Shown: positions 54,883-63,924 of the stretch, in pieces | Position numbering within the stretch: the first letter of the stretch is position 1 | How the letters are laid out: each line of letters starts with the position of its first letter | From: CAVUDO01 sp963740255 | GTDB taxonomy: Bacteria; Actinomycetota; Actinomycetes; Mycobacteriales; Cryptosporangiaceae | DNA: 64,000 nucleotides | Reading direction: 5' to 3' | Assembly (NCBI GenBank): GCA_963740255.1 | Contig: CAVUDO010000005.1 | Coordinates: 186,001 to 250,000, forward strand | The notes under the pieces: model-generated | The model's database searches: none | Told to the model about the DNA's origin: nothing | The model's input: only the letters and a program-made list of their open reading frames with translations | Position numbers and translations under genes: made by a program

Positions 54883-56398
54883 CCGCGCCGGACGTCACAT
54901 CGCCGCCGGGCGTCGGCTGCGGAGGCGGTACGGCGGGCGGGGTCTCGTCGAGCACCCCGCCCTCGGGATCGTCCACCCCGCCGCAGCGCACCGCGTCACG
55001 TTCGGGGCGAAGCGCCTCGGACACGACCAGCCCGCACAGCGTGGCCACGCTCACCCAGCGACCGATCGAGACCAGCGTGAACGCCGCCTCCGGCAGCAGT
55101 GCCTTCCCGCTGGCCGAGCGCAGCAGGATCTGGTAGAAGCCGAAGAAGTAGGCCACCTCGCACGCCTGCCAGGCCAGGAACGCGCCCCACTTCGGCCGGG
55201 CCAGCACGGCCAGCGGGATCAGCCACATCACGAACTGCTGCGACCACACCTTGTTGGTCAGCAGGAACGTCGCGACGACCAGGAACGCCACCGCCCCGAG
55301 CCGGGGCCGCCGGGGCGCCTTGACGACCAGCACCGCGATGCCGACGCAGCAGAGCACGAAGAGCCCCCACCCGAGCCAGTTCAGCGTCGAGCGGTTCGCC
55401 TCGTCGGCGAGCCAGTTGAACCAGGGCAGCCCGCTGCGCGGCTGGCCGTCCTCGCCGGGCAGGTAGGGCACGTGCGTGCCGATGTACCAGAACGTCCCCC
55501 AGTCCACGCCGCGCTCGGAGGAGAAGGTGTAGAACGTCGCCCACGCCTTCGGCGCCTTCAGGAAGACCGGCAGGTTCACCGCCACCCAGGTGAGAACCGC
55601 GACGCCGACCGTGGTCAGCCCCGCACCGATCGCCTCCGGCGTGCGCCGCCGCAGGCAGAGCAGCACCAGCGGCCCGAGGATCAGCAGCGGGTAGAACTTC
55701 GCCGCGATCGCGAGCCCGAACAGGACCCCGGCCAGCACCGGCCGTTTTCGCGCCCAGGCGTAGACCGCCAGCGCGGTGAGACCGATCGGGAGCAGGTCCC
55801 AGTTGACGGTGGCGGTGAGGAATGCCGCCGGGGCGAGCGCGAAGATCGCCGCGTCCCAGGGCCGGTGGCGCCGACTTCGCATGATCGCCCACGCGGTGAG
55901 CAGCGCGAGCGCCCCGAGTGCGAGGGCGGTGACGTCGTAGAAGATCGTGCCCTCGTTCGGCGTGCCTAGCCCCAGCAGTTCGTACAGGTCGGGCAACGGC
56001 CCGTCCTGCACCAGGTAGTGCACCGGCAGCCCGATCACGCCCATCATGACGCCGGTCAGCACCGGGTACTCGACGTCGTGCTCGAGATAGGGCACGTAGC
56101 CCTTGCTCAGCTCCTCGGCATAGTAGAGCGCGAGGACGTCGGTGTAGCAGGCGTTGCGGTACTGGGAGTTCTCCGCCCAGGCGCCGTCGCGGCACGGCGA
56201 CTTCTGCACCCAGTTGAACGCCATCATCAGGCAGACGAGTGCGAGCACCACCCGGGTCGGGGTCCAGAACCGGCGCCGCAGCGTCGCGTGCTCGCCCAGC
56301 GGGCCGCCGACGGCCTGCGAGAGGCCGGCGGGCACGCCGTCGCTGTGGCCGGGCAGGACGATCTCGGCGGGGGACCCGCGTTCGGTTCGCTCGTACAC
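54863..56398 (-). CDS. GT87-family mannosyltransferase-like membrane protein
   Basis: 511 residues from GTG 56398. Ten or so membrane helices are present. The first loop has CYTDVLALYYAEELSKGYVP and EHDVEYPVLTG, like the D/E-rich loop of GT87 polyprenol-phosphate-mannose transferases of actinobacteria. AIAAKFYPLLILGPL is a further conserved GT87 segment. It overlaps the convergent gene by 20 bases. Likely adds alpha-mannose to lipoglycans such as LM/LAM-type molecules, by family inference. Confidence 0.78.
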   Translation of the reverse strand: MYERTERGSPAEIVLPGHSDGVPAGLSQAVGGPLGEHATLRRRFWTPTRVVLALVCLMMAFNWVQKSPCRDGAWAENSQYRNACYTDVLALYYAEELSKGYVPYLEHDVEYPVLTGVMMGVIGLPVHYLVQDGPLPDLYELLGLGTPNEGTIFYDVTALALGALALLTAWAIMRSRRHRPWDAAIFALAPAAFLTATVNWDLLPIGLTALAVYAWARKRPVLAGVLFGLAIAAKFYPLLILGPLVLLCLRRRTPEAIGAGLTTVGVAVLTWVAVNLPVFLKAPKAWATFYTFSSERGVDWGTFWYIGTHVPYLPGEDGQPRSGLPWFNWLADEANRSTLNWLGWGLFVLCCVGIAVLVVKAPRRPRLGAVAFLVVATFLLTNKVWSQQFVMWLIPLAVLARPKWGAFLAWQACEVAYFFGFYQILLRSASGKALLPEAAFTLVSIGRWVSVATLCGLVVSEALRPERDAVRCGGVDDPEGGVLDETPPAVPPPQPTPGGDVTSGAVSVGRA

Positions 56399-56500
56399 GC
56401 CTGGTGATCCTGCCTCACCCGACGCCGCGGGGGGAGCCCCGGGCGTCGGCGACCCCGCCAGGGGCAGGTCACCCGCCGCGGACGCAGCGGCCCGGATCGC

Positions 56501-59209
56501 TCAGCCGCCGGGGCGGCGGGGCGGGTCGCCGCCACCCGGCGGGTCACCGGGACCGGGCGGTTCGCCTCCCGGCGGACAGCCGAACAGTCCACATCGCGTC
56601 GGCGTGGCCGTGGGCGTCGGGTCCGGGAACGGGTTCAGCGGGTCGGGCACCAGGGGCGGCGGAGCGGACGGGGTCGGCGACGGCGCGTTGCCCATCTTGT
56701 AGCTGACGTACTTGGGCTCCTTGAAGTCGCGCTCGGGCTTGCCCGCCAGCGCGCCGTCCATGTAGGCCCGCCAGATCCGGCCGGGGATGCCCGAGCCGTA
56801 GACCCGTTTGTTGTAGTTGGCCTTGTCGCGCAACTCGATGTCGTTCTTGATCCCGGAGCCCACCCACACGGCGGTCGCCAGCTGCGGGGTGAAGCCGCAC
56901 ATCCAGGCGTGCGAGTTCTCGTCGGTGTTGCGGTACTGCTGGGTGCCGGTCTTGACCGCGGCGGCCCTGCCGTTGTCGAGCTTCTTGCCGGACCGGTAGA
57001 CCTGTTGGAGCGCGTACACGGTGTCGCGGCCGGTGTCCTCGCTGAAGGCGCGGGTCGGCGTCTTCGGCTGCTTGCTGTGGTCGTAGAGCACGTCCCCGCC
57101 GGGGCCGACCACCTTCTCGATGAAGTGCGGCTTGGCGTACTGGCCGTACGCGGCGATGGTGGCGTAGCCGGTGGCCTGGTCGAGGACGGAGACCGAGTAC
57201 TGCCCGATGCCGATGCCGGAGTTGATCGCCTCCTCCTCGGCGAACTTCCTCGTCTCCTTGCCGTCGAGAGTCTTGATGCCGGCCCGCTCGGCGAGCTTGG
57301 CGACCTCCTTGGCGCCCACCTGGAGGGTGAGTGCCCAGTAGACCGTGTTCAGCGACTTCACCGTGGCGCTGGTCAGCGAGCACTGCTTGCCGCACGAGTT
57401 GTCGTTCTCGGAGTTGCGCAGCGGGTTGGCGCGGTCGCGGAACGTCTGCGGCGAGGAGCCGTCCCAGAGCGTCTTGATGCCGTAGCCCTCTTCGATGCCC
57501 TTGGCCAGCACGAACGGCTTGAACGACGAACCGGCGGGGTGCGGCGCCGCCGCGCCGGCCAGGTCGAGGTTGCCGTACCCGCGGTTGCCGCCGTAGTAGG
57601 CGACGACCTTGCCGGTCACCGGCTGCACGGACACCAGCGCGGTGGCCATCTCCTTGCTCTGCTGCTTCATCTCGGTCTCGGCGGCCTTCACCGCCGCGGC
57701 CTGCGCCTTCCTGTCGATCGTGGTGTAGACCCGCAGGCCGCGCGACTTGATGTCCTGGTCGCTGAACTGGAGGGCCCTGAGCTCGGCCTCGATCCGGCCG
57801 GTGAGGACCCCGGCCGACCCGCGCAGCCACGGCTTCTTGCTGGCCACGTTCTTCGGGACGAGCTTCGTCGGATAGACCTGCTTGGCTGCGGTGGCCTGGT
57901 CGAGCCAGCCCATCTCGACCATGCCGTCGAGCACGTACCTCCAGCGGGCCTTGGCGCCCTCCGGGTTCGTCTCCGGGTCGAGGCTGGTCGGGTCCTTGAT
58001 GACCGCGGCCAGCACCGCGCCCTCGGCCACCGTGAGCTTCTCCACCGGCTTGTTACTACCGAAGTAGGCCTTGGACGCCGACTGGATCCCCCAGGCCCCG
58101 CGACCGAACAGGATGGTGTTGAGGTACTTCTCGAGGATCTGTTCCTTGGACAGCTGCTGGGCCATCTTCACCGCGTAGCCGATCTCCTTGGCCTTGCGGG
58201 TGAAACTGCGTTCGCGGGTGAGGTCGAGGGCGTTGCGGACGTACTGCTGGGTGATGGTCGAGCCGCCGCCCTTGTCGTCACCGGTGACCAGGCCCACGAC
58301 GGCGCGGCCGGTGCCGCGGGCCGAGACGCCGCTGTTCTGCTCGAACTCCCGGTCCTCGGCGGCGAGCACGGCGTACTGGACGTGTCGCGGCACCTTCGCC
58401 AGCTTGACCTCCTCGCGGTTCTCCACCGAGAGGCGACCGAGCTCGGACCTGCCGTCGGCGTAGTACAGCACCGTCGACTGCTTGGTCAGCGGGATCTCCG
58501 GCAGGTCGAGGCTGGCGTACGCGATGCCGCCGCTGATCATGGTCAGGCCGAGTACGCCGGCGGTGACCAGTGCGGTGACCTGGAGGATCTTCTTCCGCCG
58601 GGCCTTCTTGTCCTTCGGCGGAGGTCCGGGCGGACCGCCGTACCGCGGGTCGGCACCGAGGGCCGCCGCCCGGCTGCGCGGGCCGATTCCGGTGGTGCCG
58701 GGCTCGTACCAGCCGTAGCCGTCGTCGGCGGGGCGGCGCAGGTCGCTGAAGTCGTCGGGGTCCTGGCCGTAGCCGGACCGCCCGTAGCCGGGCGTCGCGC
58801 CCGGCACCCGCGCCGCTCCGGTGACCCTGGCCGCTCCCCGGGCGGGCCCGCCCTCGGCGGACATGCCGGCCTCGCCCGGCGAGCCGTAGACGCCGCTGGT
58901 GCGGCCGTAGCCGTCGTCCCCGGACTGGCCGTACCCGTGGCCGTAGGTGCCCCGCGGACGGGGGGCGGACTCGTCGGCGAGTTGGCGCGCCCGGCGCAGC
59001 GACTCGTACCGGGTGTCGGATCGGGGATCGGCGTAGGAGCCCGCGGTGGGCCGGGCCGCTCCTCGGCGACCGCCGGTGGCCTCGGGGTCGGGGTGACGCC
59101 GGGAGTAGCCGGACCCCTCCTCGCCGCTGCCCCGGTCCGGACCAGTCCGGTCGGCACCGTTCCGGTCGTCTCCCCAGGGAGCGCGATCGGGGTGTTCGCG
59201 AGAAGTCAT
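56501..59209 (-). CDS. Bifunctional class A penicillin-binding protein
   Basis: 902 residues from ATG 59209. A 200-residue glycine/tyrosine/arginine-rich cytoplasmic tail precedes a membrane helix at 209-231. The glycosyltransferase GT51 domain starts with EDREFEQNSGVS (285-296; Gln where His is usual) and GGSTITQQYVRNAL. The transpeptidase has SSFK (GSSFKPFV), SLN (KSLNTVYW) and KTGT (VKTGTQQYRN). A Pro/Thr-rich tail with RCGLFGCPPGG ends the protein. It polymerises and crosslinks peptidoglycan. Confidence 0.92.
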   Translation of the reverse strand: MTSREHPDRAPWGDDRNGADRTGPDRGSGEEGSGYSRRHPDPEATGGRRGAARPTAGSYADPRSDTRYESLRRARQLADESAPRPRGTYGHGYGQSGDDGYGRTSGVYGSPGEAGMSAEGGPARGAARVTGAARVPGATPGYGRSGYGQDPDDFSDLRRPADDGYGWYEPGTTGIGPRSRAAALGADPRYGGPPGPPPKDKKARRKKILQVTALVTAGVLGLTMISGGIAYASLDLPEIPLTKQSTVLYYADGRSELGRLSVENREEVKLAKVPRHVQYAVLAAEDREFEQNSGVSARGTGRAVVGLVTGDDKGGGSTITQQYVRNALDLTRERSFTRKAKEIGYAVKMAQQLSKEQILEKYLNTILFGRGAWGIQSASKAYFGSNKPVEKLTVAEGAVLAAVIKDPTSLDPETNPEGAKARWRYVLDGMVEMGWLDQATAAKQVYPTKLVPKNVASKKPWLRGSAGVLTGRIEAELRALQFSDQDIKSRGLRVYTTIDRKAQAAAVKAAETEMKQQSKEMATALVSVQPVTGKVVAYYGGNRGYGNLDLAGAAAPHPAGSSFKPFVLAKGIEEGYGIKTLWDGSSPQTFRDRANPLRNSENDNSCGKQCSLTSATVKSLNTVYWALTLQVGAKEVAKLAERAGIKTLDGKETRKFAEEEAINSGIGIGQYSVSVLDQATGYATIAAYGQYAKPHFIEKVVGPGGDVLYDHSKQPKTPTRAFSEDTGRDTVYALQQVYRSGKKLDNGRAAAVKTGTQQYRNTDENSHAWMCGFTPQLATAVWVGSGIKNDIELRDKANYNKRVYGSGIPGRIWRAYMDGALAGKPERDFKEPKYVSYKMGNAPSPTPSAPPPLVPDPLNPFPDPTPTATPTRCGLFGCPPGGEPPGPGDPPGGGDPPRRPGG

Positions 59210-59361
59210 AGCTCCACCATGCCCGGCCGTACCGTGTAGGTCCAAACGGCCCTGTCGCGGGCCAGTCTGCCGTTCACGTCCGTGATCATGCTGGATAGCC
59301 CCCGGCTTGCACAGGGGACCCCGGCTCGTTGCGGAGGTCTTAATGTGCGCGGCGGGAAGAA

Positions 59362-59763
59362 TCAGTCGACGAGTTGCCGCTGGCGCTCGCGCGGGGCCAG
59401 TCCGTCCCGACCCAGCGTGAACTTCTCCACCAGGTAGTTCCAGCCGCATCCCCGGCACACCTCGACGACGTACACGTCGAAGGCCCCGTACGTCATCGCC
59501 AGCACCGGAAGCTCCGCGCGGCCCCGTGCCTGACCTGCGGAAGTACGCAGTTCGTCGCCGTAGATGTAGTGCACGTTCCAGACGGGCTCGCGCCGGCAGA
59601 CCGGGCACCTGGTCTCGGTCGGCTCCCCGAAGAAACGCGAGGCGCGCACCAGGTACGGCGACGCGTCGCACGCCTCCATAGTGGACACGCGGCCGGCGTG
59701 GACGTCCCGCAGCAGCGCACGCCGCCGCAGCGTGTAGTCCACCACCAGCCGTTGTGTCCGCAC
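59362..59763 (-). CDS. DUF5318 family protein with a zinc ribbon
   Basis: 133 residues from GTG 59763, giving MRTQRLVVDYTLRRRALLRD, the expected family start. ACDASPYLVRASRFFG, CPVC...REP and VCRGCGWNYLVEKF follow; the two CxxC pairs probably bind zinc. DUF5318 genes commonly sit near PBP and ino1 genes in actinobacteria, as here. Function unknown. Confidence 0.82.
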   Translation of the reverse strand: MRTQRLVVDYTLRRRALLRDVHAGRVSTMEACDASPYLVRASRFFGEPTETRCPVCRREPVWNVHYIYGDELRTSAGQARGRAELPVLAMTYGAFDVYVVEVCRGCGWNYLVEKFTLGRDGLAPRERQRQLVD

Positions 59764-59850
59764 CGGAGGAGCGTAGCGTCGCGCGGCCCGGCGGGGGTGT
59801 GCCAAAACGGGGGCCGGACGGTCGCCGCGACAGGTCCCCACCAGGCACGC

Positions 59851-59869
59851 AATCTGTGCTTCACAGATT
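59851..59869. promoter_or_regulatory. Inverted repeat upstream of padR
   Basis: AATCTGTG-CTT-CACAGATT, a perfect 8-bp palindrome. It lies 32 bases before the large PadR palindrome and has a different sequence, so it may bind another regulator. Confidence 0.55.
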
Positions 59870-59900
59870 TGGCACGAGGGAACGCCGAAACCCGACGTAT

Positions 59901-59931
59901 AGTCCGATGTATCGGACCGATACATCGGACT
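59901..59931. promoter_or_regulatory. PadR operator: 31-base palindrome
   Basis: AGTCCGATGTATCGG, one central A, then its exact reverse complement. TATAGT (59898-59903) may be the -10 element, so the site would cover the transcription start. It lies 32 bases before the PadR gene start and is probably its autoregulatory operator. Confidence 0.75.
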
Positions 59932-59962
59932 GCTCGGGGAACCTGGCCGAAGGAGGTGGGCG

Positions 59963-60538
59963 GTGCTCGAGTTCGCGATTCTCGGCCTGCTCCACTCGTC
60001 CCCGATGCACGGCTACGAGCTGCGCAAGCGGCTCACCGCGCTACTCGGAGCGTTCCGGGCGGCGTTCTCCTACGGTTCGCTCTACCCCACCCTGCGCCGG
60101 CTCAAAGACGGCGGCTGGATCACGGAGGACGCTCCCGACCCGGACGACCCCGACACCTCGCCGCCGCTGACCGGGCGCCGGGGCAAGGTCGTCTACAAGC
60201 TCACCGCCGAGGGCAAGGAGCGGTTCGCCGACCTGCTCTCCGGCGCCGGCCCCGAGACGTACGACGACGCCGGCTTCGGCGTGCACTTCGCGTTCTTCTC
60301 CCGCACCGACGCGGCCACCCGGCTGCGCATCCTGGAAGGCCGCCGCCGCCGGGTGGAGGAACGCCGCGAGGGCCTGCTCGACGCGCTCAGCCGCGCGGGC
60401 GAGCGGCTGGACGCCTACACGCTCGAACTGCAACGCCACGGTTTGGACTCGGCGGACAGAGAGGTCCGCTGGCTCAACGAGCTCATCGCCAACGAGCTCA
60501 CCGGCCAGCCCCCGGCCGGCTCTCCCCCCGAACACTGA
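59963..60538 (+). CDS. PadR-family transcriptional regulator
   Basis: 191 residues from GTG 59963 with AAGGAGG upstream. The winged helix runs LEFAILGLLHSSPMHGYELR ... SYGSLYPTLRRLKDGGWI, with the wing at KVVYKLTAEGKERF. A C-terminal dimerising helix follows. It lies directly upstream of ino1 and is likely co-transcribed with it, a pairing conserved in mycobacteria (Rv0047c/ino1). The 31-base palindrome is the probable binding site. Confidence 0.9.
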   Translation: MLEFAILGLLHSSPMHGYELRKRLTALLGAFRAAFSYGSLYPTLRRLKDGGWITEDAPDPDDPDTSPPLTGRRGKVVYKLTAEGKERFADLLSGAGPETYDDAGFGVHFAFFSRTDAATRLRILEGRRRRVEERREGLLDALSRAGERLDAYTLELQRHGLDSADREVRWLNELIANELTGQPPAGSPPEH

Positions 60539-60598
60539 CCCCCCACCCGCGGTCGCCGGCATCCTGCCGGTGGGCGCGGAGAAGAGAAGGAGGACCCC

Positions 60599-61678
60599 AT
60601 GGGTTCCGTACGCGTCGCCCTCGTCGGCGTCGGCAACTGTGCCGCGTCGCTCGTCCAAGGCGTGCAGTACTACCGCGACGCCGATCCGGCCGAACGCGTG
60701 CCCGGGCTCATGCACGTCCAGCTGGGCGACTACCACGTCCGCGACCTGGAGTTCGTGGCCGCGTTCGACGTCGACGCCAAGAAGGTCGGCAGCGACCTCT
60801 CGGACGCGATCGGCAGCAGCGAGAACAACACGATCAAGTTCGCCGACGTGGCGCCGACCGGGGTCACCGTGCAGCGGGGCCCGACCATGGACGGCCTGGG
60901 CAAGTACTACCTGGAGACGATCACCGAGTCCGACGAGCAGCCGGTGGACGTCGTCGGAGTGCTGCGCGCCGCCCAGGCGGACGTGCTGGTCTCGTACCTG
61001 CCGGTCGGCTCCGAGGACGCGGACAAGTTCTACGCCCAGTGCGCGATCGACGCCGGCGTGGCGTTCGTGAACGCGCTGCCGGTGTTCATCGCCTCCGACC
61101 CGGTGTGGGCGGCCAAGTTCACCGCGGCCGGCGTGCCGATCGTGGGCGACGACATCAAGAGCCAGGTCGGTGCGACGATCACCCACCGGGTGCTGGCCAA
61201 GCTGTTCGAGGACCGCGGCGTGGTGCTCGACCGGACGTACCAGCTCAACGTCGGCGGCAACATGGACTTCAAGAACATGCTCGAGCGCGACCGGTTGGAG
61301 TCCAAGAAGATCTCCAAGACCCAGGCCGTGACCAGCAACATCGAGCACGACCTCGGCGCCCGCAACGTCCACATCGGCCCGTCGGACTACGTCCAGTGGC
61401 TCGACGACCGCAAGTGGGCCTACGTCCGGCTGGAGGGCCGCGCGTTCGGCGACGTGCCGCTGAACCTGGAGTACAAGCTCGAGGTCTGGGACTCTCCGAA
61501 CTCCGCCGGCATCATCATCGACGCCGTCCGGGCCGCGAAGATCGCGCTCGACCGGGGCATCGGCGGGCCGCTGCTCTCGGCGGCGAGCTACTTCATGAAG
61601 TCCCCGCCCGAGCAGTACGCCGACGACATCGCGCGGGACAAGCTCGAAGCCTTCATCCGCGGCGACGCCGAACGCTGA
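60599..61678 (+). CDS. ino1: Inositol-3-phosphate synthase
   Basis: 359 residues from ATG 60599 (GAAGGAGG upstream). RVALVGVGNCAASLVQGVQY is the NAD-binding loop, and GDDIKSQVGATITHRVLAKL, LNVGGNMDFKNML and KSPPEQYADD are conserved. It turns glucose-6-phosphate into myo-inositol-1-phosphate for phosphatidylinositol and mycothiol. It lies downstream of the PadR regulator and is followed by a strong terminator. Confidence 0.95.
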   Translation: MGSVRVALVGVGNCAASLVQGVQYYRDADPAERVPGLMHVQLGDYHVRDLEFVAAFDVDAKKVGSDLSDAIGSSENNTIKFADVAPTGVTVQRGPTMDGLGKYYLETITESDEQPVDVVGVLRAAQADVLVSYLPVGSEDADKFYAQCAIDAGVAFVNALPVFIASDPVWAAKFTAAGVPIVGDDIKSQVGATITHRVLAKLFEDRGVVLDRTYQLNVGGNMDFKNMLERDRLESKKISKTQAVTSNIEHDLGARNVHIGPSDYVQWLDDRKWAYVRLEGRAFGDVPLNLEYKLEVWDSPNSAGIIIDAVRAAKIALDRGIGGPLLSAASYFMKSPPEQYADDIARDKLEAFIRGDAER

Positions 61679-61694
61679 CCTAGGACACGTGAGG

Positions 61695-61723
61695 CGGGCC
61701 GGCATCCCCAGGATGCCGGCCCG
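61695..61723 (+). terminator. Perfect 13-bp hairpin terminator after ino1
   Basis: CGGGCCGGCATCC-CCA-GGATGCCGGCCCG followed by TCGTCTGT; the usual intrinsic terminator form in high-GC genomes. Confidence 0.85.
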
Positions 61724-61773
61724 TCGTCTGTCCGAAGTGCACACTCAGCCCGGCGGCGTGGCCGGGAGTGCTG

Positions 61774-62148
61774 TCAGCCCGGCGCCCGCCCGCACTTCCT
61801 CCAGGCGAGGTAGTCGTTCGGGACGAACGCGTGCGCGTGCTGCTTTCGCCAGGGTCCGTTCGCGTAGAGCGTGCCGCCGCGGTAGAGGCCCTTGAACCGC
61901 CAGTCCCAGGCGTACAGGACGCCACCGTGCTTCAGCTCGGGACCGATGTGCAGCTTGCCCCTGGCGTCCGGATAGATGTAGTAGGCGCCCTTGCGCACCG
62001 AGTAGACGTGGTGCGCGCACCCCGACTTGGCCGACATGCCCGCCGCTCGGGCATCCGTCGCCGTCGTGGTGTCCGCGGAGGCCACCGGGACGGCCACGGC
62101 CACGAACGCCGCCGCGAGCACGCCCACCACCAGCCGCTTCCTGCGCAT
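61774..62148 (-). CDS. Small secreted protein
   Basis: 124 residues from ATG 62148 (AAGGTGG eight bases upstream; GTG 62160 is a weaker option). The signal peptide is MRRKRLVVGVLAAAFVAVAV and ends near ASA-DT. The mature part is rich in Tyr, His and Lys (SGCAHHVYSVRKGAYYIYPD; YAWDWRFKGLYRGGTLY), with a second Cys near the end (WRKCGRA) for a likely disulfide. Family not recognised; similar small secreted proteins occur in Streptomyces. Confidence 0.65.
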   Translation of the reverse strand: MRRKRLVVGVLAAAFVAVAVPVASADTTTATDARAAGMSAKSGCAHHVYSVRKGAYYIYPDARGKLHIGPELKHGGVLYAWDWRFKGLYRGGTLYANGPWRKQHAHAFVPNDYLAWRKCGRAPG

Positions 62149-62398
62149 TCTTCGAGCCACCTTGTCCTGGACGGATCATCGACTTACGGCTGGATCGTCA
62201 CAGGCCACCCGTCCGGCGAACCATGGGAAGGGCTGGCCGCACCTGCAGCGCTGACCAGCGCTTGCCGTCCCTGGGGTCCACCGGTGGGAGGTCGGAGGCG
62301 GCCAGATCGTCGGAGTCCTGACCGCGTACGAGGCCTTCATGGGCACGGCGTGGGGCGGGCAGGACTCTCCAGGTCGACCACCCGCCCCGGCCGTGGGT

Positions 62399-62812
62399 TC
62401 ATGGGACGGACGGCGCTGGCTCACCCGAGAGGTCGCCAGCGTGCTGCCGTCTCAACGGCGGCGGCTCGGAGTCGGCCACGTAAACGCATCCGCCGGCTTC
62501 CTCGACCAATCGGACGAGGGCGTCCTGAATCTGCGGGACTGGGGACAGGTGCGCGACGGACGGTATGAGGACGGCCGCGGCTCGGCCTTCGCGCAGGTCG
62601 TCCAGTGCGGCAAGGAACCCTGGTGGGCGGGGCCTACCAGGCTCGGCCGGGTCGTCTCGGTGGATGCGTTTCATCGAGAGGTTGTGCCGAGTGGCGTAGC
62701 CGATGATCGCCCCGTCGGCCGCGCCGGGCCGATCCTGCGGCGCAGGCCGCACATACCCGACCACGGTCGTCACGGTCGCGGTCCGTCCTCGCGGGTCCCG
62801 AATCGACCCCAT
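62399..62812 (-). CDS. Resolvase-like domain protein without catalytic serine
   Basis: About 137 residues; the start is uncertain (ATG 62812 or GTG 62773; the frame is open to 63052). VVGYVRPAPQDRPGAADGAI, YATRHNLSMKRIHRDDP, GFLAALDDLREGRAAAVLIP and DALVRLVEEAGGCVYV match the catalytic domain of serine recombinases. The YxRVS motif is YVRPAP, so the nucleophile is missing. There is no DNA-binding domain. Either a remnant or a protein with another role; such small domains do occur alone in actinomycetes. Confidence 0.55.
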   Translation of the reverse strand: MGSIRDPRGRTATVTTVVGYVRPAPQDRPGAADGAIIGYATRHNLSMKRIHRDDPAEPGRPRPPGFLAALDDLREGRAAAVLIPSVAHLSPVPQIQDALVRLVEEAGGCVYVADSEPPPLRRQHAGDLSGEPAPSVP

Positions 62813-63164
62813 AGGCCAGGACCGCCCCGGGGCGCACGGAACACACCGCACCACCGCAACGCCGGGCCGCCTTCGGACACCGGCAAGGACCACCCGGCCG
62901 CCGTCACCCACGTTCGTGAGCCGCACATCGAGCGCATGCGGCAGTTGAGCGATTGGTCCATGATGCCTCCGCCTCAGAACTCTTCGGACTGCTTCTGGAG
63001 TCCCGGCCAGATTTAGAAAAGTCAAGAAACTCAGGGAAACTTCTATCCACACTCTCTCCGCGGATTGGCCAAAAGGGGCCGATTAGGAGGATCCAGGGCA
63101 GGGGTTGCTTCAATTACCCGCTTGTTGCGATGATCGATAACGCAGTCGACCATCAGGAGGAACG

Positions 63165-63365
63165 ATGCGCATCCGTTACCTGTGGAAGGACGACGGGTCC
63201 GGTAACAACGGATGTCCGGCCATCTACACCGCCGACGGTGGCTATGTCGTCCAGGGAAAGTCCCTCGACGCAGAGACCCGAGCGCAGTTGCGTGCGCTGA
63301 GTGACGACGAGGACGCCGTTTTCGTGCCCGCGAACGTGCTCGACCGCCTCCGGAATCTCGCGTGA
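63165..63365 (+). CDS. Small conserved hypothetical protein of a DUF6879/XRE cassette
   Basis: 66 residues from ATG 63165 with CAGGAGG upstream. MRIRYLWKDDGSGNNGCPAI and DAVFVPANVLDRL are typical of short proteins that precede DUF6879 genes in actinomycetes. Its stop overlaps the next start (GTGA). Confidence 0.7.
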   Translation: MRIRYLWKDDGSGNNGCPAIYTADGGYVVQGKSLDAETRAQLRALSDDEDAVFVPANVLDRLRNLA

Positions 63366-63907
63366 GCGTGCTCCTCGACGAGGAGCGGTTCGCCGAGGAG
63401 CTTCACTCCTACGAGCACACGGCGTTCCGGCTCGAACTGCAGCGCGCCTACTCGGAGCCGTCCGAGGCGGACACCGTGAGCCGATTCCTCGCCGATGACC
63501 CGCAGGAACCGACGGAGCTGTCCGACTTCCTCGCGTTCTACGCGAAGGTCGCCGAGCACGTGGCCGCCGGGAAGACGTTCCAGCGGGTGCGCGTCCACGA
63601 GGATCCGCCCACCCCGTACCAACGGTGGGAGCGGTGGGTTGGCCGCTGGAACGTCCAGGCTGGTGAGTCGATCAGGTACATGACCCGAGCGCGGGCACAC
63701 GAGATCGGCCTGCTCCCCGGCGCCGGCGCCGACGACTGGTGGCTCCTCGACTCGAACCGGCTCATCGTCATGCGTTTCGACGACCACGGGCACCGACTGC
63801 GGAACGAGCTCACGGTCGACCCGGGTCGGGTCGTCCAGGCATGTGCATGGCGGGACCTCGCGGTCCACCACAGCGTCCCGGAGAATGTCCGGAATCCGGC
63901 CGCCTGA
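63362..63907 (+). CDS. DUF6879 family protein
   Basis: 181 residues from GTG 63362. ELHSYEHTAFRLELQRAYSE, RWERWVGRWNVQAGESIRYM, DDWWLLDSNRLIVMRFDDHG and CAWRDLAVHHSVP are the conserved DUF6879 segments. The family occurs beside XRE regulators and small partner genes in actinobacteria and is suspected to be part of regulatory or toxin-antitoxin-like modules. An XRE gene starts 18 bases later. Confidence 0.82.
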   Translation: MSVLLDEERFAEELHSYEHTAFRLELQRAYSEPSEADTVSRFLADDPQEPTELSDFLAFYAKVAEHVAAGKTFQRVRVHEDPPTPYQRWERWVGRWNVQAGESIRYMTRARAHEIGLLPGAGADDWWLLDSNRLIVMRFDDHGHRLRNELTVDPGRVVQACAWRDLAVHHSVPENVRNPAA

Positions 63908-63924
63908 CTCGAAGGACTACGCCC

